DNA of 64,000 nt from Siphonobacter sp. SORGH_AS_0500 (GCF_002838835.1 NZ_NHPP01000006.1:248001-312000); one strand, 5' to 3'. Counted from the first letter of the stretch, positions 16,759-27,641 are shown. Translations and numbers: made by a program. Notes: generated by a model from the sequence alone, not told the origin.

Positions 16759-19220
16759 TTGCTTTATCCTAAAAACATAGAAGAAAAACTCGGATTCGAC
16801 CGGATTCGTCAGATGCTTAGCGAGGCTTGTCTGTCTTCGCTGGGGCGGTCGTTTGTGGAGAAAATACGCTTTTCTGACCGCTTTGACCAGATTCAGAAGA
16901 TGGTCGGGCAGGTAGCAGAAATGAAGGAAGTCGTGGCTCACGAGCCCGATTTTCCGCAGTCAAATTACATTGATGTTAACCAGCAAATTGCCAAAGCTCG
17001 TATTGAAGGGGCTTTTTTAACCGAAGAAGAATTCTTTGATCTTAAATTATCGCTGCGAACGATTCAGAGCATTCAGCGATTTTTTGAGACTAAAGAAGAA
17101 CCCAGTTTTCCGCACTTACGGGAGCTGACCACGCAGGCTTTTCAGGAGCGTAAAACAGACGATGACGACAAACCCCGTCGCAGCAAAAGCGATGAATTGT
17201 CGCAGTTACTGAAAGAGATTGACCGGATTATCGATGATCGCGGTCGCTGCGGGATAATGCTTCGGCGGAGTTGCAGCACATTCGCCGGGAGTTAATTGCC
17301 GAACAGAGCCGTCTGCGGCGAACGCTCGACTCCATGCTTCGGACAGCTCAGCAAAACGGCTGGGTGCCCGAAGGGGCTACTATGACGGTGCGGAATGGCC
17401 GGATGGTAATTCCACTGGTGGCGGAGCATAAACGCAAAATTCGTGGTTTCGTGCAGGATGAATCCGATTCAGGAAAAACGGTCTTTCTGGAACCTGCCGA
17501 TGCCTTAGAATCGAATAACGAAATCCGGGAACTGGAATCGCGGGAGCGTCGGGAAATTGTGCGGATTTTAATGGAGTTAACTTCTAAAGTCCGGCCCTAT
17601 ACCGAAGAACTCAAGCGAGCCTACACCTTCCTTGGGATTGTTGATTTTATACGGGCCAAAGCAAAACTGGCTTTGGAAATGGACGCGAATGCCCCGCATT
17701 TCGTGCAGAAACCGCTGGTTGACTGGCACGGAGCCCGGCATCCTTTGCTACTGATGAGTTATCAGAAACAGGGCCGGAACGTAGTGCCTTTGCACGTAAA
17801 ACTGGATCACGAAGAACGGATTTTGCTGGTTTCCGGCCCCAATGCCGGGGGTAAATCAGTAATGCTGAAAACCATCGGTCTGATTCAATACATGTTCCAA
17901 TGCGGATTATTGGTTCCCGTAGATGATTTCTCTACGATTGGACTCTTCCGCAATCTATTCATGGACATCGGTGATGAGCAGAGTCTGGAAAATGACCTCT
18001 CGACGTATTCGTCACACTTAACCAATATGAAGCATTTTCTGCTTCATTCGGATAAGAAAACGTTGTTCCTGATCGATGAATTTGGAACGGGAACCGAGCC
18101 GAGCCTGGGCGGAGCCATTGCTGAAAGTATTCTAAACGAAATCAATCGTTCGGGAGCCTATGGCGTGATTAACACGCACTATTCCAACCTGAAAACCTTC
18201 GCAGACCGGACGGATGGCCTAGTGAATGGAGCCATGCGTTTTGATGCCGAACACCTGGAACCTCTTTATCAACTGGAGACGGGCAAGCCCGGCAGTTCGT
18301 TTGCCTTTGAAATTGGTCGGAAAATTGGATTACCCAAGCCTGTACTTGATGCGGCCCGCCAGAAGCTGGATCGGCATCAGGTTAATTTCGAAAAACTTTC
18401 GAAAGAGCTGGAGATCGAGAAAAAGGTATTTCAGGATCGAAATGCTCAGAATTTACAGCGGCAAAACGAACTGGATAAGTTAACCGAACAATACCAGACG
18501 CTGAAAAATTACCTCGATACCGAGAAAAAACGTTTACTCAACGAGGCTAAGGCTCAGGCGAAGGAGTTGCTGCGGGAAGCTAATGCGAAGATCGAAAACA
18601 CGATTCGTGAAATTCGGGAACAGGGAGCCGAAAAACTGGCTACGAAAGAAATTCGTCAGCAGTTAACGGATTTCTCCAGCAAACAGCTCAAGGAAGAAGT
18701 GATCGTTCCCCCGAAAGCGGCTCCGGTGAATGAAGTGGAAGTAGTGGGCGGAGTCATTACGACGGGTTCGCTGGTTCGAGTGAAAGGCCAGAATACCGTG
18801 GGTGAAGTACTGGAGCTGAAAGGCAAAGATGCCGTCGTAGCGATTGGTGATTTACGAACTACGCTCAAGGTTAATCGCCTCGAAAAAGTGAGTCGTAAAG
18901 AATTTAAGGCCGCTACGGGTGAGGAAAAACCCCGGGCCAAGCTGACCGGCGTTGACCTTAATGAAAAAGCAGTAAACTTCTCGTTTAATCTGGACATTCG
19001 CGGACGACGTGGCGAAGAGGCCATGGTTGAAGTTGATAATTTCATGGATGATGCCATCATGCTGGGTTATCCTGAGTTACGAATCGTTCACGGAAAAGGA
19101 GATGGTATTTTACGCCAGCTCATCCGCAATCACTTGCGTACGTATTCGCAGGTAGGCCGCATGACCGACGAGCACCCGGATCGGGGTGGAGCAGGGGTTA
19201 CCATTGTTGAAATGAAGTAA
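16759..19220 (+). pseudogene. mutS2: MutS2 (MutS2/RqcU-type ATPase with Smr domain), interrupted by one frameshift
   Basis: Two frames together encode a full MutS2. The first runs from TTG 16759 to 17295 and the second, from about 17247, to 19220. Inserting one C at 17246-17248 (CGCTGCGG to CGCCTGCGG) gives a continuous 820-residue protein reading DRGRLRDNASAEL across the join. Walker A GPNAGGKS (nucleotides 17835-17858), Walker B LFLIDEFGTGTEPS and a C-terminal Smr domain (LDIRGRRGEEA, IVHGKGDGIL) are intact. MutS2 acts on branched DNA and, in some bacteria, on collided ribosomes. Because the rest is intact, the shift is either very recent or a sequencing error. It starts 17 bp after the TOPRIM gene. 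Confidence 0.85.
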
Positions 19221-19271
19221 GAAGGTCATTACAAGGACAAAATTGTAATGACAATAGTTACGCAGGCTTGT

Positions 19272-19309
19272 TTGGCTAACCACCTCGAAGCAGTTAACTG
19301 GTTAGCCAA
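19272..19309. other. 11-bp perfect inverted repeat downstream of mutS2
   Basis: TTGGCTAACCA (19272-19282) pairs with TGGTTAGCCAA (19299-19309) across a 16-nt loop. No T-run follows. It could be an operator or an RNA hairpin. Confidence 0.5.
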
Positions 19310-19342
19310 CTCTGGGTAAAACTAGGGCCACTTGTTTAAGAG

Positions 19343-19386
19343 AGGGCGGGGTTATTTCGACTCAGAAATAACTTCGCCCCCTTTTA
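19343..19386 (+). terminator. Terminator after mutS2
   Basis: A GC-rich stem (GGCGGGGTTATTTC with GAAATAACTTCGCC, two G:U pairs) is followed by CCCTTTTATTT. The remaining bases up to glgB hold no ORF. Confidence 0.75.
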
Positions 19387-19613
19387 TTTGGCACAACCCA
19401 GAAGATTCACAGGAAAGTGCTATTTTGCAGCTTTACAAGTGGAAATACTGGTTCAGCGTTTTTAAGTAACCAGACGATCATACAAAGAGAATGATGCATT
19501 TTTAACCAAAGCGATTCATTTTAGTTACTTACACTGGAAGTAGAACCTACGCCGGTCGGTAATGCTATCTTTTTCATCCCAAAGATTCGTTTATTCATTT
19601 GCAGCCCATCCTT

Positions 19614-21593
19614 ATGGCGAAGTCAAACACTAAACCTCAACCTCAGGAGATTATTCCCGAAGTTTCGGCAGAAATACCTGTAACTTTCAAACCAGTAGAA
19701 CCCATCAGTCGGTTTACGGAATTTGATATTCACCTGTTTGCTTCAGGCAAACACTTTAAACTCTACGAAAAATTCGGCTCACACGTAATGGAGCATGAGG
19801 GCGTAACGGGAACGTATTTCGCCGTTTGGGCACCCAACGCCCGTTACGTATCAGTCATTGGGAATTTCAATTACTGGGATCGCGGAACGCATCGGTTATA
19901 TGTTCGTCTTGATAGCTCAGGAATTTGGGAGGGATGGATTCCAAACGTAGGCAATGGCGAAGTATATAAGTATTTCATTGTAGCCAACTCGGGCGAAGAA
20001 ATGGAAAAAGGCGATCCCTACGCCCTGCGTTGGGAAGAGCCACCCTCTACTGCCAGTGTGGTTTGGGATACCTGGTATGAATGGAAGGACTACCAATGGC
20101 TGGAAGAACGGGGAGAAAAGAATAAACTGAATGCCCCGATGTCCGTGTATGAGGTGCATTTAGGTTCCTGGCTTCGGGACCCGAATGAACCCGATCGCCG
20201 TTTACGCATTCCTGAATTTGCCGATCGTCTGGTGGAGCATGTCAAGGAATGTGGATTCACGCACGTGGAGTTCATGCCCATCATGCAACACCCCTACGAA
20301 CCTTCGTGGGGTTACCAGATTACGGGGTATTACGCAGCAAATACCAAATACGGTTCTCCGCAGGAAATCATGATGCTGATTGAAAAACTGCATCAGAACG
20401 GAATCGGCGTATTGCTTGACTGGGTACCGAGTCACTTCCCCGGCGATTTGACGGGTCTTTATCGATTTGATGGGTCACACTTGTACGAGCACGCAGATCC
20501 TCGTCAGGGGTATCATCCCGACTGGAAATCGTATATTTTCAACTATGGAAGAAACGAAATTCGAAGTTTCCTGCTTTCAAACGCTATTTTCTGGCTGGAC
20601 CGTTACCATGTCGATGGCTTGCGGGTTGATGCAGTAGCTTCGATGTTATACCTGGATTACTCACGGAATGCGGGCGAGTGGATTCCCAATGTCTTTGGTG
20701 GAAGAGAAAACCTGGAAGCGATTTCGTTATTCAAGGAACTAAATACTATCATCTACCGGGAGTATCCTGACACTCAAACCATTGCTGAAGAATCAACTGC
20801 TTTCCCTGGGGTTTCACGTCCCACGTATACCGGCGGGTTAGGTTTTGGAATGAAATGGATGATGGGCTGGATGAACGATACCCTCAAGTACTTCGAAAAA
20901 GATCCCGCTTACCGGAAGTACCACCAGGATCAGTTTACGTTCAGCACGGTGTATGGCTTTACAGAAAACTTCATGTTACCGCTTTCGCACGATGAAGTGG
21001 TGTATGGGAAAAAAGCCCTGGTTTCTAAAATGCCCGGCGATGAATGGCAGCGTTTTGCAAACCTTCGGTTGCTGTATACGTACATGTTCACGCACTCTGG
21101 CACGAAGCTGATTTTCATGGGTGGTGAATTCGGGCAAACCAGCGAATGGAATTTCACGCAATCGCTTGACTGGCATTTATTGCAATATGCTCCGCATCAG
21201 GGCATGAAAAACCTGATTTCGGAAATTAATGCTCTCTACAAAAAAGAGCCAGCCTTATACGAAAAAAGCTTTACTGCCGACGGCTTCGAATGGATAGATA
21301 CGCAGGATAAAGAAAACACAGTAGTAGTCTATTCGCGTAAAGGGAATAGCCCGAAAGAAACGCTGGTAATAGCCCTCAACATGACGCCCGTTCCGCGTAC
21401 GAACTATCGGGTGGGTGTACCCATGCAAGGAATGTATACCGAAATCTTCAACTCAGATTCAGTTCGTTTCTGGGGTACGGGTCAGTATGAAAATGGAACG
21501 TATATGGCCGAAGAAATCGCTTGGCAGGGTAAAGCTTATTCCATCGGTATCAACATCCCTCCTTTATCAGGCGTAGTGTTTAAAGTATGGTAA
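19614..21593 (+). CDS. glgB: 1,4-alpha-glucan branching enzyme (GH13)
   Basis: GlgB adds alpha-1,6 branches during glycogen synthesis. ATG at 19614 (MAKSNTKPQ) is preferred over the upstream TTG at 19599 and gives 659 residues. A CBM48 domain comes first (GVTGTYFAVWAPNARYVSVIGNFNYW), then a GH13 barrel. Visible GH13 motifs are DWVPSHFP, DGLRVDAVASMLYLDYSR with the Asp nucleophile, TIAEEST with the catalytic Glu, and LSHDEVVYGKKAL with the second Asp. The C-terminal all-beta domain is present. A very strong terminator follows. Other glycogen genes are not adjacent; a GT5 protein lies 18 kb away. Confidence 0.95.
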   Translation: MAKSNTKPQPQEIIPEVSAEIPVTFKPVEPISRFTEFDIHLFASGKHFKLYEKFGSHVMEHEGVTGTYFAVWAPNARYVSVIGNFNYWDRGTHRLYVRLDSSGIWEGWIPNVGNGEVYKYFIVANSGEEMEKGDPYALRWEEPPSTASVVWDTWYEWKDYQWLEERGEKNKLNAPMSVYEVHLGSWLRDPNEPDRRLRIPEFADRLVEHVKECGFTHVEFMPIMQHPYEPSWGYQITGYYAANTKYGSPQEIMMLIEKLHQNGIGVLLDWVPSHFPGDLTGLYRFDGSHLYEHADPRQGYHPDWKSYIFNYGRNEIRSFLLSNAIFWLDRYHVDGLRVDAVASMLYLDYSRNAGEWIPNVFGGRENLEAISLFKELNTIIYREYPDTQTIAEESTAFPGVSRPTYTGGLGFGMKWMMGWMNDTLKYFEKDPAYRKYHQDQFTFSTVYGFTENFMLPLSHDEVVYGKKALVSKMPGDEWQRFANLRLLYTYMFTHSGTKLIFMGGEFGQTSEWNFTQSLDWHLLQYAPHQGMKNLISEINALYKKEPALYEKSFTADGFEWIDTQDKENTVVVYSRKGNSPKETLVIALNMTPVPRTNYRVGVPMQGMYTEIFNSDSVRFWGTGQYENGTYMAEEIAWQGKAYSIGINIPPLSGVVFKVW

Positions 21594-21632
21594 TAGAGTG
21601 TTAATGTTTTGAGTTTTTGCTTTGAGTTGAAT

Positions 21633-21670
21633 AAGAGAGAGGCTCGGTTCTTGAACCGAGCCTCTCTCTT
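21633..21670. terminator. Strong terminator after glgB
   Basis: A perfect 18-bp stem (21633-21650 with 21653-21670, core GGCTCGGTTC) closes on a 2-nt loop. The flanks allow termination on both strands. Confidence 0.9.
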
Positions 21671-21671
21671 T

Positions 21672-22075
21672 AATGCCGCTGGCAGCCTTTTTGCTGGCAG
21701 CAATGACTTGGTTACCTTCTAGCTTATGCTGCCAGCGAAAAGCTGGCAGCGGCCACGTTGGCAGCGGCTAGGCCGAGAGGTTATAGCAAAGAAATCGAGA
21801 ACAGACAAACAGGAAACGAGCTTAACATCAAGTCTCTTTCTCTTCGCTGCCGCTGCCAGCTTTTTTGCTGGCAGCAATGACTTGCTTACCTTCCAGCTTA
21901 TGCTGCCAGCGAAAAGCTGGCCGGGCCACGTTGGCAGCGGATAGACCGAGAGTTTATGGCAAAGAAATAGAGAACAGTAGAAAATGATCTTAAAATCAAG
22001 TCTATCTCTTCGCTGCCGCTGCCAGCTTTTTTTGCTGGCAGCAGTTACTTAGTGTCATCCTGCTTATACTGCCAG
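21672..22075. repeat. Three tandem copies of a ~170-bp intergenic repeat with GCTGCCAGC hairpins
   Basis: Between convergent glgB and susD, a unit of about 167-174 bp occurs three times. The shared string TTGCTGGCAGCA is at about 21691, 21865 and 22032; the last copy is shortened. Each unit contains a hairpin (GCCAGC, T-rich loop, GCTGGC) and a second one around GCTGCCAGCGAAAAGCTGGC. Shorter relatives lie at 42610-42775. Confidence 0.8.
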
Positions 22076-22134
22076 CGGCCAGGTCGATTGTTAAGGGTAA
22101 AGAAAACGGAAAACTAACAACCGAAGACTAACAA

Positions 22135-23585
22135 CTATAATGGATTTTGCTTCAGATTCGGGTTCAATACGATTTCTGATTCAGGAATTAAATGCACTAC
22201 CTGTTTATCCGTGGGAGGAATCGTTTGCTGGCCGGTTTGGGTGTTGTGATACCCTGGATAATTCCGCACCAAACTTCGGTTATTGCGATACAAATCAAAA
22301 GCCCGATGTCCTTCAAAAGCAAGTTCTAACCGACGTTCCTGCAATACGACGTCCAGAACGGTAGCTAAGCCTTTCAGATTACCAGTCGTAAAAAGCTCAT
22401 TACCCGTCAGCCCCGCCCGCGTGCGGATTTTATTAACGTCTGCAATGGCCTGTTCATTCTGCCCTTTTTTGCGTACGCTTCGGCTCGATTGAGATACATT
22501 TCCGATAAACGTAACACTACGGGAGAACTTAAAGTCGGAATGCCGCCCTGATTGGAAAACTTGGTAATGTAAACCTTATCAATCCCATTTCGCTTTTCCT
22601 GAGCACCCGTAGAAGTTAACTTCCGAACCAGAAACGAACGACGTTTATCATTAGAAAATTGATTAATCAAATCCTGATACGCCTGTGAGGCATATACCTC
22701 TCCCCAGCCTACGCCGCCCGGGGAGGTATAATACATCGAACCGATGGCACTCCAGGTTCGATCATCCTTCAGCGTATGCGTAATCGCAAAAATAGTTTCT
22801 GGATTTTGCTGATTTTCAAGGGTATAATAATCAGGAACCTGCGTGGGCGTAGCCAAGGTATATCGTCCGCTGTTAATGACTAAATCCGCTTCCTGAATAG
22901 CCAGATCGTTTTGGTTTTGATACAAATAAACCCTTGATAATAAGGCGTGAGCTACTGCTGCCGAAGCATAACTACTGGTTTTATCAACCGTCATTAGCGT
23001 TGCCGCTTTCTTGAGGTCCGTTACAATGAAGTCGTATACTTCCTTTACCGTAGCCCGGCTGGCGTTATCATCCGGCGTTAAATCCGTTTTAATAATAACT
23101 CCGGGATTACTTTCGGGACTTTGGGTATAAGGTCTTCCGAAAAGCCGTACCAGGTCGAAATGAATCATGGCCCGCAGAAAAAGATTCTCCCCAAGAATTT
23201 GATCCGTTTCCGTCGATTGCCCTTCGCGAACCGCTGTGATAACTTTATTGCAGCCAATAATGGCGGCATAGGCTTTCCGGTAAATTTGTAAGGCATTCGC
23301 CTGATCAGAAGTATGCCGATACGTGTAAGTCAGAAATAAAGGATCCGTCGTTGTTCCGCTGAGCGTAATATTATCCCCCTGATACTCATTCATAATGTAC
23401 AGGTTTCGGGTATAGTCCTGTTGCTTGATGATGGAATAGTTACCATCCGTAGCGGCCCGCAAGCCTTGGGTGTTGGTTAATAACTCCGACTCTGAAAGGC
23501 CGTCGTAAGGCTTTTTGTCAATGCTGCACGAACTCAGCAGGACCAGACAAAGAGGGAAGATTCGTAAGGTATGAAAAGTCTTCAT
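22135..23585 (-). pseudogene. SusD/RagB-family nutrient-binding lipoprotein, interrupted by one frameshift
   Basis: The start at 23585 (MKTFHTLRIFPLCLVLLSSCS) gives a lipoprotein signal with a Cys after LLSS, 7 bp after the susC stop. The frame breaks at about 22465 in GCAAAAAAGGGCAG. Adding one A or G restores AEAYAKKGQNEQAIADVNKI and then the typical C-terminal RRLELAFEGHRAFDLYR, for a 483-residue protein ending at 22135. SusD proteins sit on the outer face of the outer membrane and hand glycans or peptides to SusC. The break in an A6G3 run points to a sequencing error or a very recent mutation. Confidence 0.85.
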
Positions 23586-23592
23586 CGCTGAA

Positions 23593-26520
23593 TTAGAAAC
23601 TAAGTTGAACACCAAAGACAAACTTTTTGCTGAAGGGATATTTCGTCCCTACTTCGCCCATGCCGGGAACGTCAGGATCAATTCCTGAAAATTTCGTGAG
23701 GGTAAATAAGTTATCCGCCGAGGCCGTCAGGCGAAGACCCGCCAGTTTGGCCTTCTGCATGAGTTCTGACGGGAAATCGTAACTCAGGCTAATGTTACGT
23801 AACCGCAGGTAATTACCACTTTCAATAAACCGCGAAGAAGGTCGCTGCGAGTTATTATTACCACCCAGCACGTATTTAGGATGCGTAGCGACATCGCCCG
23901 GTTGTTGCCAGCGGGACCATCCGTTCGATAAAGCCATCAGGCTGTACCGATCATAAGCTCCGTCACTGTCGAATAACTGGCGGTCGCCGTTGTAAATCAT
24001 GGCTCCGGTTGAGTAAGTAAAGAAGACGTTCAGCTCCAGATTTTTCCAGGTAAGAACTTCCCGAATCCCGCCAAATAGTTTGGGGTTCGCATTCGTGCCG
24101 ATGAATTGCAGGGTGGCTTCGTTATAGTTTGTGGTAGAGCTGGTACTACCGTCCGTATTTCGTTTTTCCCAGGTGGGGCTACCCGTTTGTGAATCCACGC
24201 CGAGCCAGCGACGGGTGTACCAGCTATTCAGCGGCTGATGCAGAGCAAAGGGGCGTAAGCCATTCGCAACGAACGTGCGATCGCCGTAAAGCTCTGTTAA
24301 CTCATTGCGATTCATGCCTGCGTTTACTTCCATGAGCCATTTAAAATCCTTTTTCTGGATAATGTCGCCCGAAAGAACGAGCTCCAGACCCCGGTTACGA
24401 ACGGCTCCGATGTTTTCGGTGATGTAGGCATAACCACTGGTTCCCTGCAAAGGCCGATTAAATAAAAGATTATTGGTCAGTCGGTTATAGACATCGGCGG
24501 TGATCGAAAGGAGTTTCCATAGCGTTAGATCTACCCCCAGGTTAGCGTTATTGGAGACTTCCCAGGAAAGATTCGGATTTTCGATGCGAATAGGATAAGC
24601 TGAAGGAACGCCCGCGTATTGATCCGTCAGATCATATAAACCCTGAGCGGCATAGTCACTGATACCGTCGGCGTTACCCGTGGTTCCATAACTTGCCCGA
24701 AATTTCAGTAAGCTAATGGTTTGATTATTACTTAGAAAAGCCTCGTTACTGGCGTTCCAGGTTAAGCCGACGGCGTAGAAATTCCCGAATTTCTTACTTC
24801 GGCCAAACTTGGAAGAACCGTCCCGCCGGAAAGAGGTCGTTACGATATATTTGTCGTTGTACCCGTAATTAGCCTGAAAAAGATAGGAGGAAAAGGCGTT
24901 ATCGGTCTTAGTTCCTTCGATGCTTTCGGGCTGGGAGGTCGCATCCAGAATGTCGAGACCCGAGTAAATACCCTTACCCGTTGCTCCGAGCGATTGGTAA
25001 TAATAGGTTTGGTATTCATAACCCGCCAGTCCGTCGAGGCTGTGACCACCCGCAAACTCATGTTTGAAGCGTAATAAATTGGAGGTTAATAACGTGTAAT
25101 TCCGACTATTGAACTGACTCAGACGGCCCTGCACGTCGGCAGCACTATTGCCACGGGCATCCTGGCTACTTTCACTGTAATAAATGCTGGTCTGGGCCCG
25201 ATTGGTTGTAGAAAGCGTTAGCCAGGGTAATAATTCATATTCAGCTTTGAAAAGCAGATCGCCTGCCAGGGTGTTTTCATTGAATTTTTCAAACTGCTGG
25301 TTATAAATGAAGTTAGCGTTGTCGCGTCCGTACCAGCGTTTGGCCCCGGTTATAGGATTATAAGGCTGACCTTCGTAATAAGGATCGTCGTAAGGCAAAT
25401 ACGTGTATGCTCCGTACAGCGAACCACCGCTGTTGTCGTACCCACGGGTATACGTTCCGGCGGCATTAACGGTGAAATGCAGTTTATGGGTTACGTCATG
25501 GTTGAAGTTCAGCCGTGCTCCGAAACGATCCAGACCCGTTTCTTTCAGAATACCTTCTTCCTGATAATAGTTACCACTCACAAAAAATCGACTCTTTTCT
25601 GATCCGCCCGAGGCGTTGAGTTCGGCTAACGTATTAGAAGCCGTCCGAAAAGCCTGATCAAACCAGTTGGTATTCGCATTGGCTTCGGGAGTAGGCAAGA
25701 AGTCATTCACATTCTGACCGGGGCGGTCGCGTTCAAAAGCCTGTTTTTGCAGAGCATATAATTCCGGGCCATTCATCAACCGGAAATTTCCCAGACTCAA
25801 CTGACCCACGCCTTTATTGAAGCGGGCGGTTACTTTTGTTTTTCCCGCTGCCCCGCGACGGGTAGTTACAACAATGACGCCATTGGAAGCTCTTGCTCCG
25901 TACAAAGCGGTGGCGGAAGCATCTTTCAGGACCGTAATGGATTCAATATCACTCGGGTTCGGAATGCCACCGATAACGCCGTCTACCACGTATAAGGGGT
26001 CAGAGCTGGCCGTAAGCGTCCCCACCCCGCGGATGATGATCTTGGGAGCACTTCGTGGATCCCCCGAGTTAGTTCCCACCTGCACTCCCGCGGCTTTTCC
26101 CTGTAGCATCTGTGAAACGCTGTTGGCCGTTACATCTTTCAGGTTCTTGGGCGTGATCGCCTGAGCCGAACCCGTCATGTTTTTCTGCGTCGTGGAGCTA
26201 TACCCCATTACCACAACTTCATTCAGTTGCGTATCTGATTTTTGCAGGGAAATGTCCAGCGAAGTGCGATTTTCGACTGCTACAGACAACGTCTGGTAAC
26301 CCACCGAGCTGAATTCCAGCGTAGCTGCCGAACTGACCTGAAGCGTAAACTGACCGTTGGCGTTAGTCGTTGTACCCTGCGTGGTGCCCCGAACCAGAAT
26401 ATTTACACCCGGTAAAGGCTGTCCGGTATCGTCACGAACGGTTCCTGAGAGTGATAACTGCTGAGCGTAACTGCACAGACTTATCATCAGCCCAAGTAAA
26501 ACAAGGGAGAATTGTTTCAT
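23593..26520 (-). CDS. SusC/RagA-type TonB-dependent outer-membrane transporter
   Basis: The 975-residue protein has a signal peptide (MKQFSLVLLGLMISLCSYAQQ), then a carboxypeptidase-regulatory-like domain (GTVRDDTGQPLPGVNILVRG...), a TonB-box-like LNEVVVMGYSS near residue 100, a plug (PLYVVDGV, DIESITVLKDASATALYGARASNGVI), and a beta barrel ending in FVFGVQLSF with a terminal Phe. It pairs with the SusD gene 7 bp downstream to import an unknown polymer or oligomer using TonB energy. No hydrolase or sensor gene is adjacent. Confidence 0.95.
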   Translation of the reverse strand: MKQFSLVLLGLMISLCSYAQQLSLSGTVRDDTGQPLPGVNILVRGTTQGTTTNANGQFTLQVSSAATLEFSSVGYQTLSVAVENRTSLDISLQKSDTQLNEVVVMGYSSTTQKNMTGSAQAITPKNLKDVTANSVSQMLQGKAAGVQVGTNSGDPRSAPKIIIRGVGTLTASSDPLYVVDGVIGGIPNPSDIESITVLKDASATALYGARASNGVIVVTTRRGAAGKTKVTARFNKGVGQLSLGNFRLMNGPELYALQKQAFERDRPGQNVNDFLPTPEANANTNWFDQAFRTASNTLAELNASGGSEKSRFFVSGNYYQEEGILKETGLDRFGARLNFNHDVTHKLHFTVNAAGTYTRGYDNSGGSLYGAYTYLPYDDPYYEGQPYNPITGAKRWYGRDNANFIYNQQFEKFNENTLAGDLLFKAEYELLPWLTLSTTNRAQTSIYYSESSQDARGNSAADVQGRLSQFNSRNYTLLTSNLLRFKHEFAGGHSLDGLAGYEYQTYYYQSLGATGKGIYSGLDILDATSQPESIEGTKTDNAFSSYLFQANYGYNDKYIVTTSFRRDGSSKFGRSKKFGNFYAVGLTWNASNEAFLSNNQTISLLKFRASYGTTGNADGISDYAAQGLYDLTDQYAGVPSAYPIRIENPNLSWEVSNNANLGVDLTLWKLLSITADVYNRLTNNLLFNRPLQGTSGYAYITENIGAVRNRGLELVLSGDIIQKKDFKWLMEVNAGMNRNELTELYGDRTFVANGLRPFALHQPLNSWYTRRWLGVDSQTGSPTWEKRNTDGSTSSTTNYNEATLQFIGTNANPKLFGGIREVLTWKNLELNVFFTYSTGAMIYNGDRQLFDSDGAYDRYSLMALSNGWSRWQQPGDVATHPKYVLGGNNNSQRPSSRFIESGNYLRLRNISLSYDFPSELMQKAKLAGLRLTASADNLFTLTKFSGIDPDVPGMGEVGTKYPFSKKFVFGVQLSF

Positions 26521-26874
26521 GGTTTTAAGTAGATCAGTGAATAGAACAATCAGAAAAATTGGGATATAATCTTCCCCTTAAGCACACTTCTGGATGGGCT
26601 TGGTAATGGTACATTTCAAGTACGGAGGCGTGAATGCTGCAGACAGTCAGCACCAGGGTGAAAGCGGAGATACCCATCAGAGCAAAGTTCTATGTGTATC
26701 TCCGGTACTAATTAAATAAGGTTTAGAGTAGAGTAATTTCCCGCATTAGTTTTATTAATAACAAAGCAAATGAATGGCAATTGTCAGGTGTTTCTGCTAT
26801 GAAATTACGAAGCAAAAGACGGAATGCAATAGGCTCTGAGAGCTCAGAAACGGCGAAAAGCAGCTTCTATGAAT

Positions 26875-26912
26875 GTGCAAACGTTTGTTATGGGATGAAC
26901 AACCGTTTGCAC
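26875..26912. promoter_or_regulatory. 15-bp inverted repeat upstream of the susC operon, possible operator or terminator
   Basis: GTGCAAACGTTTGTT (26875-26889) and AACAACCGTTTGCAC (26898-26912) are inverted copies with one mismatch and an 8-nt spacer. The left arm also contains the small palindrome CAAACGTTTG, similar to LacI-family operators. It lies 355 bp before the susC start. No ORF was found in the rest of the 26521-27227 gap, which is AT-rich. Confidence 0.45.
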
Positions 26913-27227
26913 AAATAATAATAATTTTTCTATGCCTACGCTAAGTACGAAGTAGGATTTGGTTATAATCTGGCTGTTTAAGAACTTCCTGAAATAATAG
27001 ATCTGTTTTAAGAAGATAATGCAGAATAATATTTGGTATCAGTGATTTAAAATAGGTTTTAGAAGGGTTAATGAATGGACTTTTTATAAATAGGTTCTAT
27101 TTGATATTAATTTGACTGAATCAAAGTGGATAAGGTCTTTTCTTTAGGCGAATGACTATTCCTGAAAAACTTTACCGAACTTTGCCGGCCCCTGACGCGT
27201 TTGGGGGTTTGGAAACAATACACACGA

Positions 27228-27578
27228 ATGTTCCTGACTATTATGAAATCAAAGCTTCACCGCGTTCGGGTAACGCAGGCGGAGCTGAATTACGTAGGTA
27301 GCATTACCATTGACCAGGATTTAATGGAGGCTGCTAACCTGCTGGAAAACGAAAAAGTACAGATTGTTAATAACAACAATGGCGAGCGTTTTGAGACATA
27401 CGTCATTGTTGGCGAACGAGGAAGTGGGACCATTTGTCTCAACGGAGCCGCTGCTCGACGGGCCCAGGTGGGAGATATTATTATCATCATGGCTTATGCT
27501 CTGATGACGCCCGAAGAAGCAAAAGTGCATAAGCCAACGGTGGTATTCCCAGATGCTAACAATCGTTTGGTTAAATAA
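27228..27578 (+). CDS. panD: Aspartate 1-decarboxylase proenzyme
   Basis: PanD makes beta-alanine from aspartate for pantothenate and CoA. The ATG at 27228 ([17 protein letters not shown]) matches the family start better than the TTG at 27201, giving 116 residues. The self-cleavage site is in NYVGSITID, where the Ser becomes the pyruvoyl group. [21 protein letters not shown] is the conserved C-terminal part. It is followed by a terminator and then the membrane protein at 27709. Its usual neighbour panC is 11 kb away, on the other strand. Confidence 0.95.
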   Translation: MFLTIMKSKLHRVRVTQAELNYVGSITIDQDLMEAANLLENEKVQIVNNNNGERFETYVIVGERGSGTICLNGAAARRAQVGDIIIIMAYALMTPEEAKVHKPTVVFPDANNRLVK

Positions 27579-27641
27579 AAAGGAGCTTTTCAGCGAAGAA
27601 TCTTTTCTTCTGATCATGAAAAGACCGCAAGAGTTTTAGGG

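Noticed and set aside
21726-21944. 72-codon plus-strand frame
   Set aside because: It is a translation of the 170-bp tandem repeat.
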